Source: Roseitranquillus sediminis (GTDB lineage Bacteria; Pseudomonadota; Alphaproteobacteria; Rhodobacterales; Rhodobacteraceae). From it: DNA of 64,000 nucleotides. The stretch spans positions 1 to 64,000 of the forward strand of contig NZ_JAFFOB010000008.1 in NCBI RefSeq assembly GCF_016918935.1, written 5' to 3'. This document shows positions 25,938 to 34,569 of this stretch, piece by piece. Under the pieces are notes generated by a model that did no database searches, was not told the origin of the DNA, and was given only the letters and a program-made list of their open reading frames with translations. Each line of letters starts with the position of its first letter. Positions within the stretch are counted from its first letter, which is position 1. The position numbers were made by a program, and so were the translations under genes.

Positions 25938-26636
25938 GTGGCCGAAAGCTTTTCCACAAAGGTCGTGGCGAAGTCACTCGTCGATGCGGTGACGGAGCGA
26001 CTGGAGGCCGCGATCATAGCGGGAGAGCTGGCGCCGGGAGAGCGGATCCGCGAGCAGACGCTTGCGACCGCACTTGGGGTCAGCCGCGGGCCGCTGCGCG
26101 AGGCGATCCGTCGCCTCGAAGGGCGGCGTCTGCTCGATCGCAAGGCGAATGTGGGCGTCAGCGTCACCGAATTGTCGCCACAGCGGCTGGATGACCTGCT
26201 GACCGTCCGCGAGTCGCTCGAGGGGATGGCGTGCCGGCTGGCCTCGCAACGGATGAGCGACGCCGAAATCGACGACATGCGCAAGCTGCTCGCGTCGCAT
26301 TCCCGCAGGCGCGAGATCGCGTTGGGCGAGGGCTACTACCAGGAATCCGGGGATGTCGACTTTCACTTCCGCATCGCCGCGGCCTCGGGCAACGAGCTCC
26401 TGACCTCGATGGTGACGGGGGACCTCTACGATCTGCTGCGCGTCTACCGCTACAAGTCGTCCACGATGACCGGCCGCACGAGCCAGGCGCTGGAGGAGCA
26501 CCGGGCGATCGTCGAGGCGCTCGCCTCGCGCGATCCCGACCAGGCCGAGCAGGCGATGCGAACGCATATCCGCAACGCCCGGCTCTACGCCCAGATGGCG
26601 CTCGAGAAGGCCGAGAAAGAGGCCGAGACGAGCTAG
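25938..26636 (+). CDS. GntR-family transcriptional regulator, FCD (FadR/VanR) subfamily
   Basis: 232 aa from GTG 25938, which has an AGAAGGAG ribosome site; a TTG at 25920 would place the ribosome site inside the gene. Winged helix: AIIAGELAPGERIREQTLAT, then ALGVSRGPLREAIRRLEGR. The FCD ligand domain shows the metal-ligand pattern: Asp in TVRESLE region, VDFHFRIAAASGN, EEHRAIVEAL and MRTHIRNARL. Regulators of this type usually bind an acid inducer and recognise short palindromes with a GT-NN-AC core. Exactly such a palindrome recurs across 19-45 kb of the window. Convergent with an MmgE/PrpD gene; the two stop codons overlap in CTAG. Confidence 0.92.
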   Translation: MAESFSTKVVAKSLVDAVTERLEAAIIAGELAPGERIREQTLATALGVSRGPLREAIRRLEGRRLLDRKANVGVSVTELSPQRLDDLLTVRESLEGMACRLASQRMSDAEIDDMRKLLASHSRRREIALGEGYYQESGDVDFHFRIAAASGNELLTSMVTGDLYDLLRVYRYKSSTMTGRTSQALEEHRAIVEALASRDPDQAEQAMRTHIRNARLYAQMALEKAEKEAETS

Positions 26637-27967
26637 AGCGCGGCGACGAGTTGCGCCAGTGCGGCCGCGTCGAGCCTGCCCACACCCTGGAGGCGGGGCA
26701 GGAGGGCGGGGTCGGCACCGGCTCCGCGCAGGCAGTCTGCCGCCTTGGCCGACACGCGTTCCGGCGCGGCGGGGCGGCCCCAGATGCCCGGCGGGCCATC
26801 GCAGGCGCCTTCTGCGGTTCCCAGCGTCGTCCGCACCGAGACGTTGACGGTCATGCGGTCGAAGCGGCCCTGGCGGGCCGGATCGGGATTCACCGCGATC
26901 CGCGGAAGCAGGTCTTCCATGTCGGACCGGAAGCGACGGTCGTCGGAGAAGGTGGGCAGCCCGACGGAGCCGTCGAGAAGCGCCGCTGCGGCGACGTACT
27001 GGAAGCTGAACTTGCCGGCGAGTCCGCTAGGGGGCGCCGGGCGGTCGACGTAGGGCATCGGCGGCGCGGTGATGGTGACCGCCTCGATCGCGGCGCCGTC
27101 GGCCATGTCGCGGCGGGCGGCCAGCGCCGCCTCGATGACGAAATGGGTGCCGTACTGGCTGGGGTAGAACTTGAAGGCGGGCCCGGGATCCTGCGCGGCG
27201 AGGGGGGTGTCCGCGGTCAGGGCGGAGTCGTCGGTGTCGGGGCCGAAGAAGCTGGCCAGATAACCGCGAGGGCCGGCGAGCGCATCCGGATCGGCGCGAA
27301 ACCCGGCGGCGGCGAGCAGGGCGGCCTCGAGTCCGTCGGCAGCCGCGGCGCCGCAATGCAGGCACTTGGTCATGCTGCCCACGTTCGCCAGCAACGCTCC
27401 GGCGCGCGAGGCGGCGATGCCCACGGCATGGGCCAGCCCCGCGCCGTCGAGCCCGAGGAGAAGACCCGCGGCCACCGCCGACCCGATCGGCCCGACGACG
27501 CCTGGCGGGTGGAAGTTCAGTTCCGCCGGCTCGAGCTGCCGCGACGCACGGCGCAGGCGCGCCTGCGCCTCGATGCCGATGGCGAAGGCGCGCAGCAGGG
27601 CAGGGCCGTCGATCGCCAGGTCGGGCCGCGCCTCCACGAGACCGAGCAGCGCCGGCAGCACGGTCGAGACCGAATGGTTGGCCGGCGACCACATCGGCTC
27701 GTAGTCGAGCACATGCATCGCCGCGCCGTTGGCCCGTACCGCGGCAAGAAGCGGCAGCCGGCCGGATCCGCCGATCGCCGTCACGGGCCCCGGTCCGGCG
27801 CCGGCCGGATCGGTGCGCAGCAGGGCCGGCGCGGGCTCGGCCGCGCCGGCGATCGCCACGGCGACTCCGTCCACGAAGAGCTCCGCAAGTCCGTCGGGCA
27901 CTGGGTCGAGACAGGCGTGCCGCTTTGCGAGGACGTCGCAGAAGGCGCCGGTCAGGCCGTTGGTCAT
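26633..27967 (-). CDS. MmgE/PrpD family protein (copy 1)
   Basis: 444 aa, a little short for the family (450-500). Conserved features: RANGAAMHVLDYEPMWSPAN (the NG..AH.LDYD-type motif near residue 80, here with E for the second D), GSMTKCLHCGAAAADGLEAA matching the MTK..H.G..A signature, and GLAGKFSFQYVAAAALLDGS (the EGKFS-type motif). Members are 2-methylcitrate dehydratase, cis-aconitate decarboxylase or iminodisuccinate epimerase. Overlaps the upstream MmgE/PrpD copy by 4 bp (start in stop), so the two may form a hetero-oligomer. Substrate unknown. Confidence 0.85.
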   Translation of the reverse strand: MTNGLTGAFCDVLAKRHACLDPVPDGLAELFVDGVAVAIAGAAEPAPALLRTDPAGAGPGPVTAIGGSGRLPLLAAVRANGAAMHVLDYEPMWSPANHSVSTVLPALLGLVEARPDLAIDGPALLRAFAIGIEAQARLRRASRQLEPAELNFHPPGVVGPIGSAVAAGLLLGLDGAGLAHAVGIAASRAGALLANVGSMTKCLHCGAAAADGLEAALLAAAGFRADPDALAGPRGYLASFFGPDTDDSALTADTPLAAQDPGPAFKFYPSQYGTHFVIEAALAARRDMADGAAIEAVTITAPPMPYVDRPAPPSGLAGKFSFQYVAAAALLDGSVGLPTFSDDRRFRSDMEDLLPRIAVNPDPARQGRFDRMTVNVSVRTTLGTAEGACDGPPGIWGRPAAPERVSAKAADCLRGAGADPALLPRLQGVGRLDAAALAQLVAAL

Positions 27968-29367
27968 GCCCGCAGATGCGCCATCAGATTGGCCACGGGA
28001 TGGTCCTCGAGCGCCAGGGCGATCGAGCGGATCTCGTCGGCCCGCTGCGTGTCGATGGCCAGCCCGGCGTTCGCGGCGAACTTGGCGGACACCGCCTGGG
28101 TATCGAGCTGGCGTTCGCCGGCGCCGCTGTTGACGGGCACATGGCGTTCAAGCTCGCGGCCGTCCGACAGGCGCACGCGGACGCCGCCCGAGAAGAACTG
28201 CGGGAACCGGCTCTGCGGATCGATGCTGCAGTCGCATTTGAGCGCGAGTGCCCGCACCTCGGGATCGGCGAGGGCGTCGTCGGTCAGGTCCGGCAGGCCG
28301 AAGCGCCCCTTGAGCAGGGCGCTCGCCACCACGAACGGCGCGCTGAACTTGCCTTCGTACTCGTTCTCGGCGCGCCGTTTCCGCTCGATCGGCTCGGCGA
28401 CGATGGGCAGCGTCTCCCTGGGCAGCAGGATCTCGACGGCCTCGATCCCGGCGCCGGCGATCTCGGCGTGGAGCTGCGTGGCGGCGTCGGCGGCGCCGTG
28501 GATGAAGTGGCAGACCGGGTAGGGCTTCAGCGCGGTGTCGGCCATCATCCAGGTGGTGCCGAGGCCGTCGGTGAGGAAGCTCTCGTCGACATCGTCGCGG
28601 TAGCTGTGCAGATGCGTCTCGAAGAGGCCGAACCGCCCCTCGAGCGCACGGGTCGGCCCCTTGAAGCGGTGCCGCGCCAGCGTGGCGGCGGTGATGCCGG
28701 CGACCGCGGCCCAGCCCGGATGCAGCCGCTTCGTCCAGGCGCCTTCCTCGAGGAAGACCTGCACACCCGAGGCGGTGCTGGCGGCGATGCCGAGGGCGGC
28801 CACATGAGCGTCCGCGTTGTTGCCCATCAGGCGACCGGCAGCCAGCGCGGCGCTGAAATGCGCGACCACGCCGGTGGCGTGAAAGCCGGTGTGGTGGAAC
28901 CCGCCCTTGACCGCCGCGCCGATGCGAACGGCGCATTCCATGGCGATGCAGTAGGCGAGGAGGGCGTCGCGCCCGGACATCCCGCGGCTTTCGCCCAGGG
29001 CGAGGACCGCGGGCAGGGCCGCCGCCGTCGGGTGGACGATCGCCTGCTGGTGGGTGTCGTCGTAATCGAGGCCGTGGACCAGCACGCCGTTCGCCATCGC
29101 CGCGTCGCGCGGGGTCGCGGTGACGGCGCTGCCGATGATCGAGCAGGGGCCGCCGCCGCCGAGCTCCTCCACCGCCGCGAGCGTGGAGGCGGCGAAGGGC
29201 TGGCGGCTCGACGCGAGGGCGAGCCCGAGGCCGTCGAGCACGTGCAGCCGCGCTCGTTCGAGCACGTTCGACGGAATGTCCTCGAAGCGGAGTTCCGTGG
29301 CGAAGCGCGCCAGCGCGTGGGAGGGACCGGTCTGCTGCGCCGCTTCCCTGCTTCTGTCCAGTGCCAT
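27964..29367 (-). CDS. MmgE/PrpD family protein (copy 2)
   Basis: 467 aa from ATG 29367 with a GTAGGA ribosome site; the longer in-frame extension lies in the divergent promoter. MANGVLVHGLDYDDTHQQAI contains the family HGLDYDD motif, GVQVFLEEGAWTKRLHPGWA contains the TK..HPG..A signature, and YEGKFSAPFVVASALLKGRF the EGKFS box. The copy-2 protein resembles the (iminodisuccinate epimerase/PrpD-like) group with His-rich TGFHATGV. First gene of a two-gene operon; divergent from the TcuA-like gene across a region with a candidate operator. Confidence 0.88.
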   Translation of the reverse strand: MALDRSREAAQQTGPSHALARFATELRFEDIPSNVLERARLHVLDGLGLALASSRQPFAASTLAAVEELGGGGPCSIIGSAVTATPRDAAMANGVLVHGLDYDDTHQQAIVHPTAAALPAVLALGESRGMSGRDALLAYCIAMECAVRIGAAVKGGFHHTGFHATGVVAHFSAALAAGRLMGNNADAHVAALGIAASTASGVQVFLEEGAWTKRLHPGWAAVAGITAATLARHRFKGPTRALEGRFGLFETHLHSYRDDVDESFLTDGLGTTWMMADTALKPYPVCHFIHGAADAATQLHAEIAGAGIEAVEILLPRETLPIVAEPIERKRRAENEYEGKFSAPFVVASALLKGRFGLPDLTDDALADPEVRALALKCDCSIDPQSRFPQFFSGGVRVRLSDGRELERHVPVNSGAGERQLDTQAVSAKFAANAGLAIDTQRADEIRSIALALEDHPVANLMAHLRA

Positions 29368-29431
29368 TCCTACGTCTCCAACGGGCTGCGAGTGTATGCA
29401 GAGCACATACCCCCGGCGGAGCCTCCATGTA

Positions 29432-29444
29432 AACTGTTGACATT
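29432..29444. promoter_or_regulatory. candidate GntR operator (AACTGTTGACATT)
   Basis: TGTTGACA at 29435-29442 lies between divergent MmgE/PrpD and TcuA-like genes and coincides with a good -35 box (TTGACA) for the plus strand. It shares TGTTGACATT with the complement of the 25851 site. Confidence 0.62.
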
Positions 29445-29530
29445 CTGCCGCCACCGCGTTTCTTTCGCGCCGACCGAGCCGGCGTCTTGCCGGGCAGGGC
29501 GCGTTTCGCAGGATGAAAGTGGAGGAGATG

Positions 29531-31048
29531 ATGCCGCAGTATGACGTGATCGTCGTGGGGGCAGGCAATGCGGCGCTGGCCGCTGCGGTTTCCGCAAAGG
29601 AGTCCGGCGCCGAGCGCGTCGTCGTTCTGGAGAAGGCACCGCGGGAAATGCGCGGCGGCAACACGCACTGGAGCGGCGGCGTTCTTCGCTTCGCCTTCGA
29701 CGACCCGCGGGAGATCGGCCCGCTGGTGCCGAAGGCCGAGGAGGAGATCGAGGATTTCTACGAAGGCATCATGCCCTACTCGAGGGACGATTATCACGGC
29801 GACCTGATGCGCGTCACCGGCGGCCGCACCGATCCCGTCCTGTCGAGGATCCTGGTGGAGAATTCCAAGGACACCGTGTTCTGGATGAATGAGGTCGGCA
29901 AGGTTCCGATGGAGCCGGCGCTGTCCCTTTCGGCGGTCAAGAAGGACAACAAGGTGATCTGGGCGCGCGGCCTGGTCGTCCGCGCCAAGCACGAGGGTGT
30001 GGGCCTCTCTCGCTCGTGGTTCCGCACGGCCGAGGAGATGGGCGTCGAAATCCGCTACGGCACCGCGGCGCGGTCGCTGGAGGTGGACGAGCGCGGGCGC
30101 GTCTGCGGCGTGAAGGTCCGCGACGACGACGGCATCTCGGTCCTGACCGCACATGCCGTCGTGATGGGCTGCGGCGGCTTCGAGGCCAACGTCCAGATGC
30201 GCACGCAGCACATCGGAACCAACATCGGCGGAGCCAAGGTGCGCGGCACGCCGCACAACCAGGGCGACGGGCTCAGGATGGCCATGGACGTTGGCGCGAT
30301 GCCCTGGGGCCAGTGGTCCGGCTGCCATGCCACCCCGATCAGCGCCGACTGGGGCGAATTCGCGCCGCGCGAGATGACCGACCGCTCCAACCGCCTGAGC
30401 TACGTCTACGCCGTCATGCTGAACCGCAAGGGCCGCCGCTTCGTCGACGAGGGCGAGGACGCGGCGCTCTTCACCTACGCAAAATTCGGTCGCGCGATCC
30501 TGGCCGAGCCCGGCGCGAAGGCCTGGCAGATCTTCGACAGCAAGGTGCTGCACCTGCTCGAGCCGCGCTACTCGACCTCGGACCCGATCGTCGCCGACAC
30601 GCTGGAGGAGCTGGTCGAGAAGCTCGACTTCGAGAATCCGCAGCAGGCGCTGGCGACGCTGAAGGAATACAACGCACATGCCCGTGACGAAGACGAGGGG
30701 TACGACCCGTCGAAGAAGGACGGGCTGGCGACGACCGACGGGATGGAGCTGCCCAAGACCAACTGGGCGCTCAAGCTCGACAAGCCGCCCTACCATGCCT
30801 ACAGCGCGACGGGCGGGATCACCTTCACCTTCGGCGGTCTGAAGATCACCGACGAGGCGCAGGTCGTCGGCACCGACTGGCGCGCCATCGACGGGCTATA
30901 TTGCTGCGGCGAGATGGTAGGCGGCCTGTTCTACGACAATTATCCCGCGGGGACGGGCCTGGTCTCGGGTGCGACCTTCGGACGGATCGCCGGACGCAGT
31001 GCCGCACGCGCGGCGAGCGCGGCCGCCGGCGAGGCTGCGGCAGCCTGA
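29531..31048 (+). CDS. FAD-dependent tricarballylate dehydrogenase (TcuA)-like flavoprotein
   Basis: 505 aa from the second of two adjacent ATGs, best spaced from GGAGGAG; ATG 29513 is an alternative. FAD-binding N-terminus YDVIVVGAGNAALAAAVSAK with MRGGNTHWSGG, and the C-terminal flavoprotein box GLYCCGEMVGGLFYDNYPAG followed by TGLVSGATFGRIAGR. Belongs to the fumarate reductase/succinate dehydrogenase flavoprotein superfamily; the GGNTHWS and YP(A/S)GTGL patterns are TcuA-like. TcuA oxidises tricarballylate to cis-aconitate. Adjacent isomerases and MmgE/PrpD proteins suit an alkene acid product. No TcuB electron carrier is nearby, so the electron acceptor is unclear. Confidence 0.85.
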   Translation: MPQYDVIVVGAGNAALAAAVSAKESGAERVVVLEKAPREMRGGNTHWSGGVLRFAFDDPREIGPLVPKAEEEIEDFYEGIMPYSRDDYHGDLMRVTGGRTDPVLSRILVENSKDTVFWMNEVGKVPMEPALSLSAVKKDNKVIWARGLVVRAKHEGVGLSRSWFRTAEEMGVEIRYGTAARSLEVDERGRVCGVKVRDDDGISVLTAHAVVMGCGGFEANVQMRTQHIGTNIGGAKVRGTPHNQGDGLRMAMDVGAMPWGQWSGCHATPISADWGEFAPREMTDRSNRLSYVYAVMLNRKGRRFVDEGEDAALFTYAKFGRAILAEPGAKAWQIFDSKVLHLLEPRYSTSDPIVADTLEELVEKLDFENPQQALATLKEYNAHARDEDEGYDPSKKDGLATTDGMELPKTNWALKLDKPPYHAYSATGGITFTFGGLKITDEAQVVGTDWRAIDGLYCCGEMVGGLFYDNYPAGTGLVSGATFGRIAGRSAARAASAAAGEAAAA

Positions 31049-31061
31049 AGGGAGGTGCCCG

Positions 31062-32525
31062 ATGACCGATAATGAACCCATCGCCCTGGGGCTGGCGCGC
31101 AGGATCCGCGCCATCCAGGCCAAGGACCTGACGCAGAAGTCGCGCAGCCGCGCCGTCATCGGCATCGTCGACACCATCGGCGTGACGCTGGCCGGCAGCG
31201 GCGAGGACTGCGTCCGCATCCTCAAGGCAACCCCGGGCATCGCGGACGCGCCGGGGCCGTCGGCGCTCATGGGGGGCGAGGGGCGCGTCTCGATGCTCGA
31301 CGCCGCGCTGATCAACGGGACGGCGTCGCACGCGCTCGACTACGACGACTTCTCGGCGGTGCTCGGCGGACACCAGTCGGTGCCGCTGGTCGCGCCGCTC
31401 TTCGCGCTGGCGGAGGCCGAGGAGAAGTCCGGAACCGATCTCGTCGCGGCCTACGCCGCCGGTGTCGAGATCGAGAGCCGCCTGGCGCGCGCGGTTCACT
31501 GGCATCACTACGACAAGGGCTGGCATCCGACGGCGACGCTGGGCACCATCGCTGCCGCCGGCGCCTGCGCTCACATGATGGGCCTCGACGACGAGCGGAC
31601 CGCGGCGGCCCTGTCGATCGCGGTGTCGCAATCGGCGGGGGTCAAGGCGAACTTCGGCACCATGACGAAGCCGCTGCATGTCGGCCTCTGCGGCCGCGCG
31701 GGTCTGTTCTCGGCGCTGCTGGCACGCCAGGGCTTCACCGCCAGCGCCGAGGCCTTCGAGCACCGGCAGGGCTTCTTCGAGGTCTTCAACGGCGCCGGCA
31801 AATACGATGCCGCGCGGCTGTTCGACGGCTGGGGCGCTCCGATGGAGCTTGAGGACGACGGCCTGGCGCTCAAGCTCTGGCCCTGCTGCGGCAGCGCCCA
31901 CGCCGCCATCGCCGCGGCGCTGGAGCTGCGGAAGGCCGAGAGCCTCACGGCCGAGGACATCGACGCGATCGAGGTCATGCCGCATCCACGGCGGCTGCGC
32001 CACACTGACACGCCACGGCCGCGGACCCCGCTCGAGGGCAAGTTCAGCGTGCAGTACGTGGTGGCCCGCGCCCTTGCGGACGGCGCAGTGTCGCTCAGGC
32101 ACTTCGAGCCCGACGCGGTGACGGAGCCGCGGATCGTCGCGCTGCTCGAGCGGCTGGAGGCGAGAGGTCACCCGGAGATGGACGACACCACCGCCAGCCA
32201 ATGGGCCGCCGAGGTGGTGGTGCGGACGAAGGACGGGCGCACCCTGTCTCACCGCATCGACGACCTGATGGCCGGCGGGCGGACGATGCCTGCCTCGCCT
32301 GCCTCGCTCTTCGACAAGTTCGAGGATTGCGCCGAGCGGGCGCTGCCGTCGGATCGCGTCGCCGCGCTCTTCGAGCGGCTCGAGACGATCGATACCGTCA
32401 AGGACATGGCCGCCGTGGGGCGGATGCTGATGGCCGCGGCCGCGCCGGTCAAACCCGCTTCGCGCCCGCAGGCCCTGAAGGGCGGCCAGGCCGACCACCT
32501 GGCGGAGACCCACTGGGTTCCCTGA
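31062..32525 (+). CDS. MmgE/PrpD family protein (copy 3)
   Basis: 487 aa from ATG 31062 with a GGGAGG ribosome site, 13 bp behind the TcuA-like gene. Motifs: INGTASHALDYDDFSAVLGG, YDKGWHPTATLGTIAAAGAC (the H.T...G..AA motif), GTMTKPLHVGLCGRAGLFSA and LEGKFSVQYVVARALADG, so all family boxes are intact. Expected to hydrate/dehydrate, decarboxylate or epimerise a branched polycarboxylate. Co-transcription with the flavoprotein suggests that it acts on the unsaturated product. A bidirectional hairpin follows the gene. Confidence 0.9.
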   Translation: MTDNEPIALGLARRIRAIQAKDLTQKSRSRAVIGIVDTIGVTLAGSGEDCVRILKATPGIADAPGPSALMGGEGRVSMLDAALINGTASHALDYDDFSAVLGGHQSVPLVAPLFALAEAEEKSGTDLVAAYAAGVEIESRLARAVHWHHYDKGWHPTATLGTIAAAGACAHMMGLDDERTAAALSIAVSQSAGVKANFGTMTKPLHVGLCGRAGLFSALLARQGFTASAEAFEHRQGFFEVFNGAGKYDAARLFDGWGAPMELEDDGLALKLWPCCGSAHAAIAAALELRKAESLTAEDIDAIEVMPHPRRLRHTDTPRPRTPLEGKFSVQYVVARALADGAVSLRHFEPDAVTEPRIVALLERLEARGHPEMDDTTASQWAAEVVVRTKDGRTLSHRIDDLMAGGRTMPASPASLFDKFEDCAERALPSDRVAALFERLETIDTVKDMAAVGRMLMAAAAPVKPASRPQALKGGQADHLAETHWVP

Positions 32526-32532
32526 CGTGGTG

Positions 32533-32554
32533 GGGCGGGCGGTCTCGCCCGCCC
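32533..32554. terminator. bidirectional hairpin between convergent genes
   Basis: GGGCGGGCG (32533-32541) pairs perfectly with CGCCCGCCC (32546-32554), loop GTCT. It sits between the converging MmgE/PrpD copy 3 and the Ldh2-family gene, whose stop codon begins at 32562. No T tract. Confidence 0.6.
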
Positions 32555-32559
32555 GCCTG

Positions 32560-33552
32560 CTACGTGCCGCCCGCCGCGATCGTCCGCAGGCGCTCGACGA
32601 CATGGTCGGCGACCTCGACATGGCCGTCGGCCAGACGGGCACGCCGTTCCGCGGCCGAGCGATCGAAGGGCATGCGCGGCGGCCGCGCCGCATCGATCGG
32701 CGCTGCTTGCCGCAGGGCATCGGCGTAGGCGCTGACGTTGCGGCGCAGCTCCGCCTCGCCGACGAGAAGGTCGGGGCGCATGAACATCAGGAAGAGCGAG
32801 CAGTCCGACAGCGGGTCCGGCCTGACCGCGCCGCCCGCGAGAAGCCCGAAGAGCTGGATCATCACGCCGAGCGCCGACCCCTTGTGGCCGCCCCAGACGG
32901 TGAAGGCGCCGGCCAGCGCCTCGGTCGGATCGCGCGTCGGCTGTCCGTCGGGGCCATAGGCCTTCCCCTCGTCGAGCTTGCGGTCGAGACGGGCGGCGAG
33001 CGTGGCCTCGCTCACCATGACCGACGACAGCGCCGTGTCCATGATGATCGGGTCGCCATCGCTGGGAAAGCCGAAGGCCACGGGGTTGGTGCCGAAGCGC
33101 CCCTCGGCGCTGCCGCTGGGGGCTACCCGCCAGTCGGAACTGCCGGCCGCCATGGCGATCAGGCCGCGCGACGTCGCCATCTCCATGTAGTGGGCGAACA
33201 TGCCGGTGAACCAGGTGTTGGTGACGCCGGCCACCGCAAAGCCCGCCGCCTCCGCCTTGCCGATGCCGAGGCGGGTGGCGCGATGGCCGACGAGATATCC
33301 CGCTTGGTCGCCGCCATCGAGCATCACCGAGACCGGCGTCTCGCGCACGACCGAGATGGGCCTGCGCCCCTCGGGCCGCTTGCGTATCCGCTCGACCACC
33401 GACAACGCGCGGGCGAGGCCGCCGTAATCCACGCCGCGCAACTCGCAATCCATCAGGTGATCGGCGATGACGCCCGCGTCGTGTTCGTCGTGGCCGACGA
33501 CCCTCATCGAGCGGATCACCAGCTCCCGCGCGTCTCCCAGGCTCAGTCGCAT
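32560..33552 (-). CDS. Ldh2-family malate/lactate/ureidoglycolate-type dehydrogenase (copy 1)
   Basis: 330 aa. Family features: HDEHDAGVIADHLMDCELRG near the N-terminus, catalytic-region NTWFTGMFAHYMEMA, FGTNPVAFGFPSDGDPIIMD and GGHKGSALGVMIQLFGLL. These are the conserved boxes of the NAD(P)-dependent Ldh2/MDH2 family (malate, sulfolactate, diketogulonate, ureidoglycolate dehydrogenases), not related to ordinary malate dehydrogenase. It would reduce a 2-oxo acid or oxidise a 2-hydroxy acid. Divergent from the alpha/beta hydrolase gene over a strong palindromic operator. A paralogue lies at 51701. Confidence 0.88.
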   Translation of the reverse strand: MRLSLGDARELVIRSMRVVGHDEHDAGVIADHLMDCELRGVDYGGLARALSVVERIRKRPEGRRPISVVRETPVSVMLDGGDQAGYLVGHRATRLGIGKAEAAGFAVAGVTNTWFTGMFAHYMEMATSRGLIAMAAGSSDWRVAPSGSAEGRFGTNPVAFGFPSDGDPIIMDTALSSVMVSEATLAARLDRKLDEGKAYGPDGQPTRDPTEALAGAFTVWGGHKGSALGVMIQLFGLLAGGAVRPDPLSDCSLFLMFMRPDLLVGEAELRRNVSAYADALRQAAPIDAARPPRMPFDRSAAERRARLADGHVEVADHVVERLRTIAAGGT

Positions 33553-33596
33553 GACATCTCCTCCATCCTCGGGAGATTAGTTGACGGGGATTCGGC

Positions 33597-33612
33597 CAAC
33601 TGTCTACAGTTG
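33597..33612. promoter_or_regulatory. palindromic operator CAACTGT-CT-ACAGTTG over a promoter
   Basis: A 16-bp inverted repeat with 7-bp perfect arms and the TGT-NN-ACA core. It overlaps the -10 box of a possible plus-strand promoter (TTGACG 33581-33586, 16-bp spacer, TCTACA 33603-33608) that precedes the alpha/beta hydrolase. The best dyad of the series; a repressor here would block RNA polymerase. Confidence 0.7.
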
Positions 33613-33628
33613 TCACGAGGGAGGCGAC

Positions 33629-34477
33629 ATGAGCAGAACCTACGTGGCGACGCGGTTCGGGGACATCCTGTGCCGGGTCGAGGGGGACGGCCCCGCATTG
33701 CTGCTGATCCACCAGTCCGGCCGGTCCTCGCGGATGTTCGCGGAGGTCCTGCCGTTGCTTGGCCGCCGGTTCCGAGCCGTCGCGGTCGATCTGCCCGGGT
33801 TCGGCGGCTCCGATCCGCTGCCCGAAGGTACCACGATCGAGGAGCTGGCCGATCTTCTCGTGGAGGTGATGGACGGCCTCGGCCTCGGCCGGGCGCATGT
33901 CTACGGGCACCATTCGGGAAACAAGATCGCCGCCGCGCTTGCTGGCCGCAGGCCGGATCGGCTCCTGCGGCTGGTCCTGGCCGGGCAGAGCCACAGCATC
34001 ATCCCCGACAGGGCAGAGCGCAACGCCGCCATCGCCAAGTTCACCGATCCCTACACGTCGGTCGCGGCGATGCCGGACCCCGCCCTGGCCGCGGTCGAGA
34101 AGTGGGCAGGCACGTTTCGCACCGCCAGCGCCGCCTGGTGGCAGCCGGGCGTTTCGGCGCACGAGGAACACCGCGCCCGCGGGCGCAACGCCGCGCTGGA
34201 CGCGATCGAGGCTCACGGAGGATCCGGCCGGCTCTACGCCGCGAATACCGCCTACGACCTCGAATCAGGCTACCGGGGCATTCCCGTGCCGACCCTGGTG
34301 CTCGAGATCGTCACGCCGGAGGAGGACGAGCTCATCGGGCGCCGCGCCGCCGATGTGCAGGCGCTGATCCCCGGCGCCAGGGTCGCCGAGATAGAGACGC
34401 CGAACGGCGACGGCGTTACCCTCGAAGGGCACGCCCCGGCGCTGGCCGCCGTGCTGGAGGATTTCCTGCTCGGCTGA
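33629..34477 (+). CDS. alpha/beta-hydrolase fold protein with His at the nucleophile position
   Basis: 282 aa from ATG 33629 with a GAGGGAGG ribosome site. Alpha/beta-hydrolase landmarks: oxyanion region PALLLIHQSGRSSRMF, DLPGFGGSDPLP, and C-terminal DGVTLEGHAPALAAVL with the expected catalytic His. The nucleophile elbow reads HVYGHHSGNKIAAALAG, so the residue normally Ser in G-x-S-x-G is His (G-H-H-S-G). It may be a non-hydrolytic family member, or use the neighbouring Ser. No signal peptide. Divergent from Ldh2 copy 1 and followed by a TRAP transporter after a further operator. Confidence 0.85.
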   Translation: MSRTYVATRFGDILCRVEGDGPALLLIHQSGRSSRMFAEVLPLLGRRFRAVAVDLPGFGGSDPLPEGTTIEELADLLVEVMDGLGLGRAHVYGHHSGNKIAAALAGRRPDRLLRLVLAGQSHSIIPDRAERNAAIAKFTDPYTSVAAMPDPALAAVEKWAGTFRTASAAWWQPGVSAHEEHRARGRNAALDAIEAHGGSGRLYAANTAYDLESGYRGIPVPTLVLEIVTPEEDELIGRRAADVQALIPGARVAEIETPNGDGVTLEGHAPALAAVLEDFLLG

Positions 34478-34543
34478 CCCCGGAGCCAGCTCGCCGCTTG
34501 ATCGGGGCGCTGCATCCTGATACGGGCAAGAGTCGACTGTCAA

Positions 34544-34554
34544 ATGTCGACAAT
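34544..34554. promoter_or_regulatory. candidate GntR operator (ATGTCGACAAT)
   Basis: Perfect palindrome TGTCGACA at 34545-34552, 18 bp before the TRAP binding-protein start. The 11-bp string ATGTCGACAAT is identical, in the same orientation, to the site at 44735-44745. A degenerate copy (GACTGTCA) lies immediately upstream. Confidence 0.65.
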
Positions 34555-34569
34555 AAGGGAGGATACAAG

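Noticed and set aside
24637-25977. Longer PrpF-like protein starting at 25977
   Set aside because: The extra 66 residues cover the divergent promoter, operator and GntR start; ATG 25779 gives the conserved N-terminus.
23530-32525. Methylcitrate (propionate) cycle operon
   Set aside because: No citrate/methylcitrate synthase or AcnD; three MmgE/PrpD and two PrpF genes with two flavoproteins do not fit.
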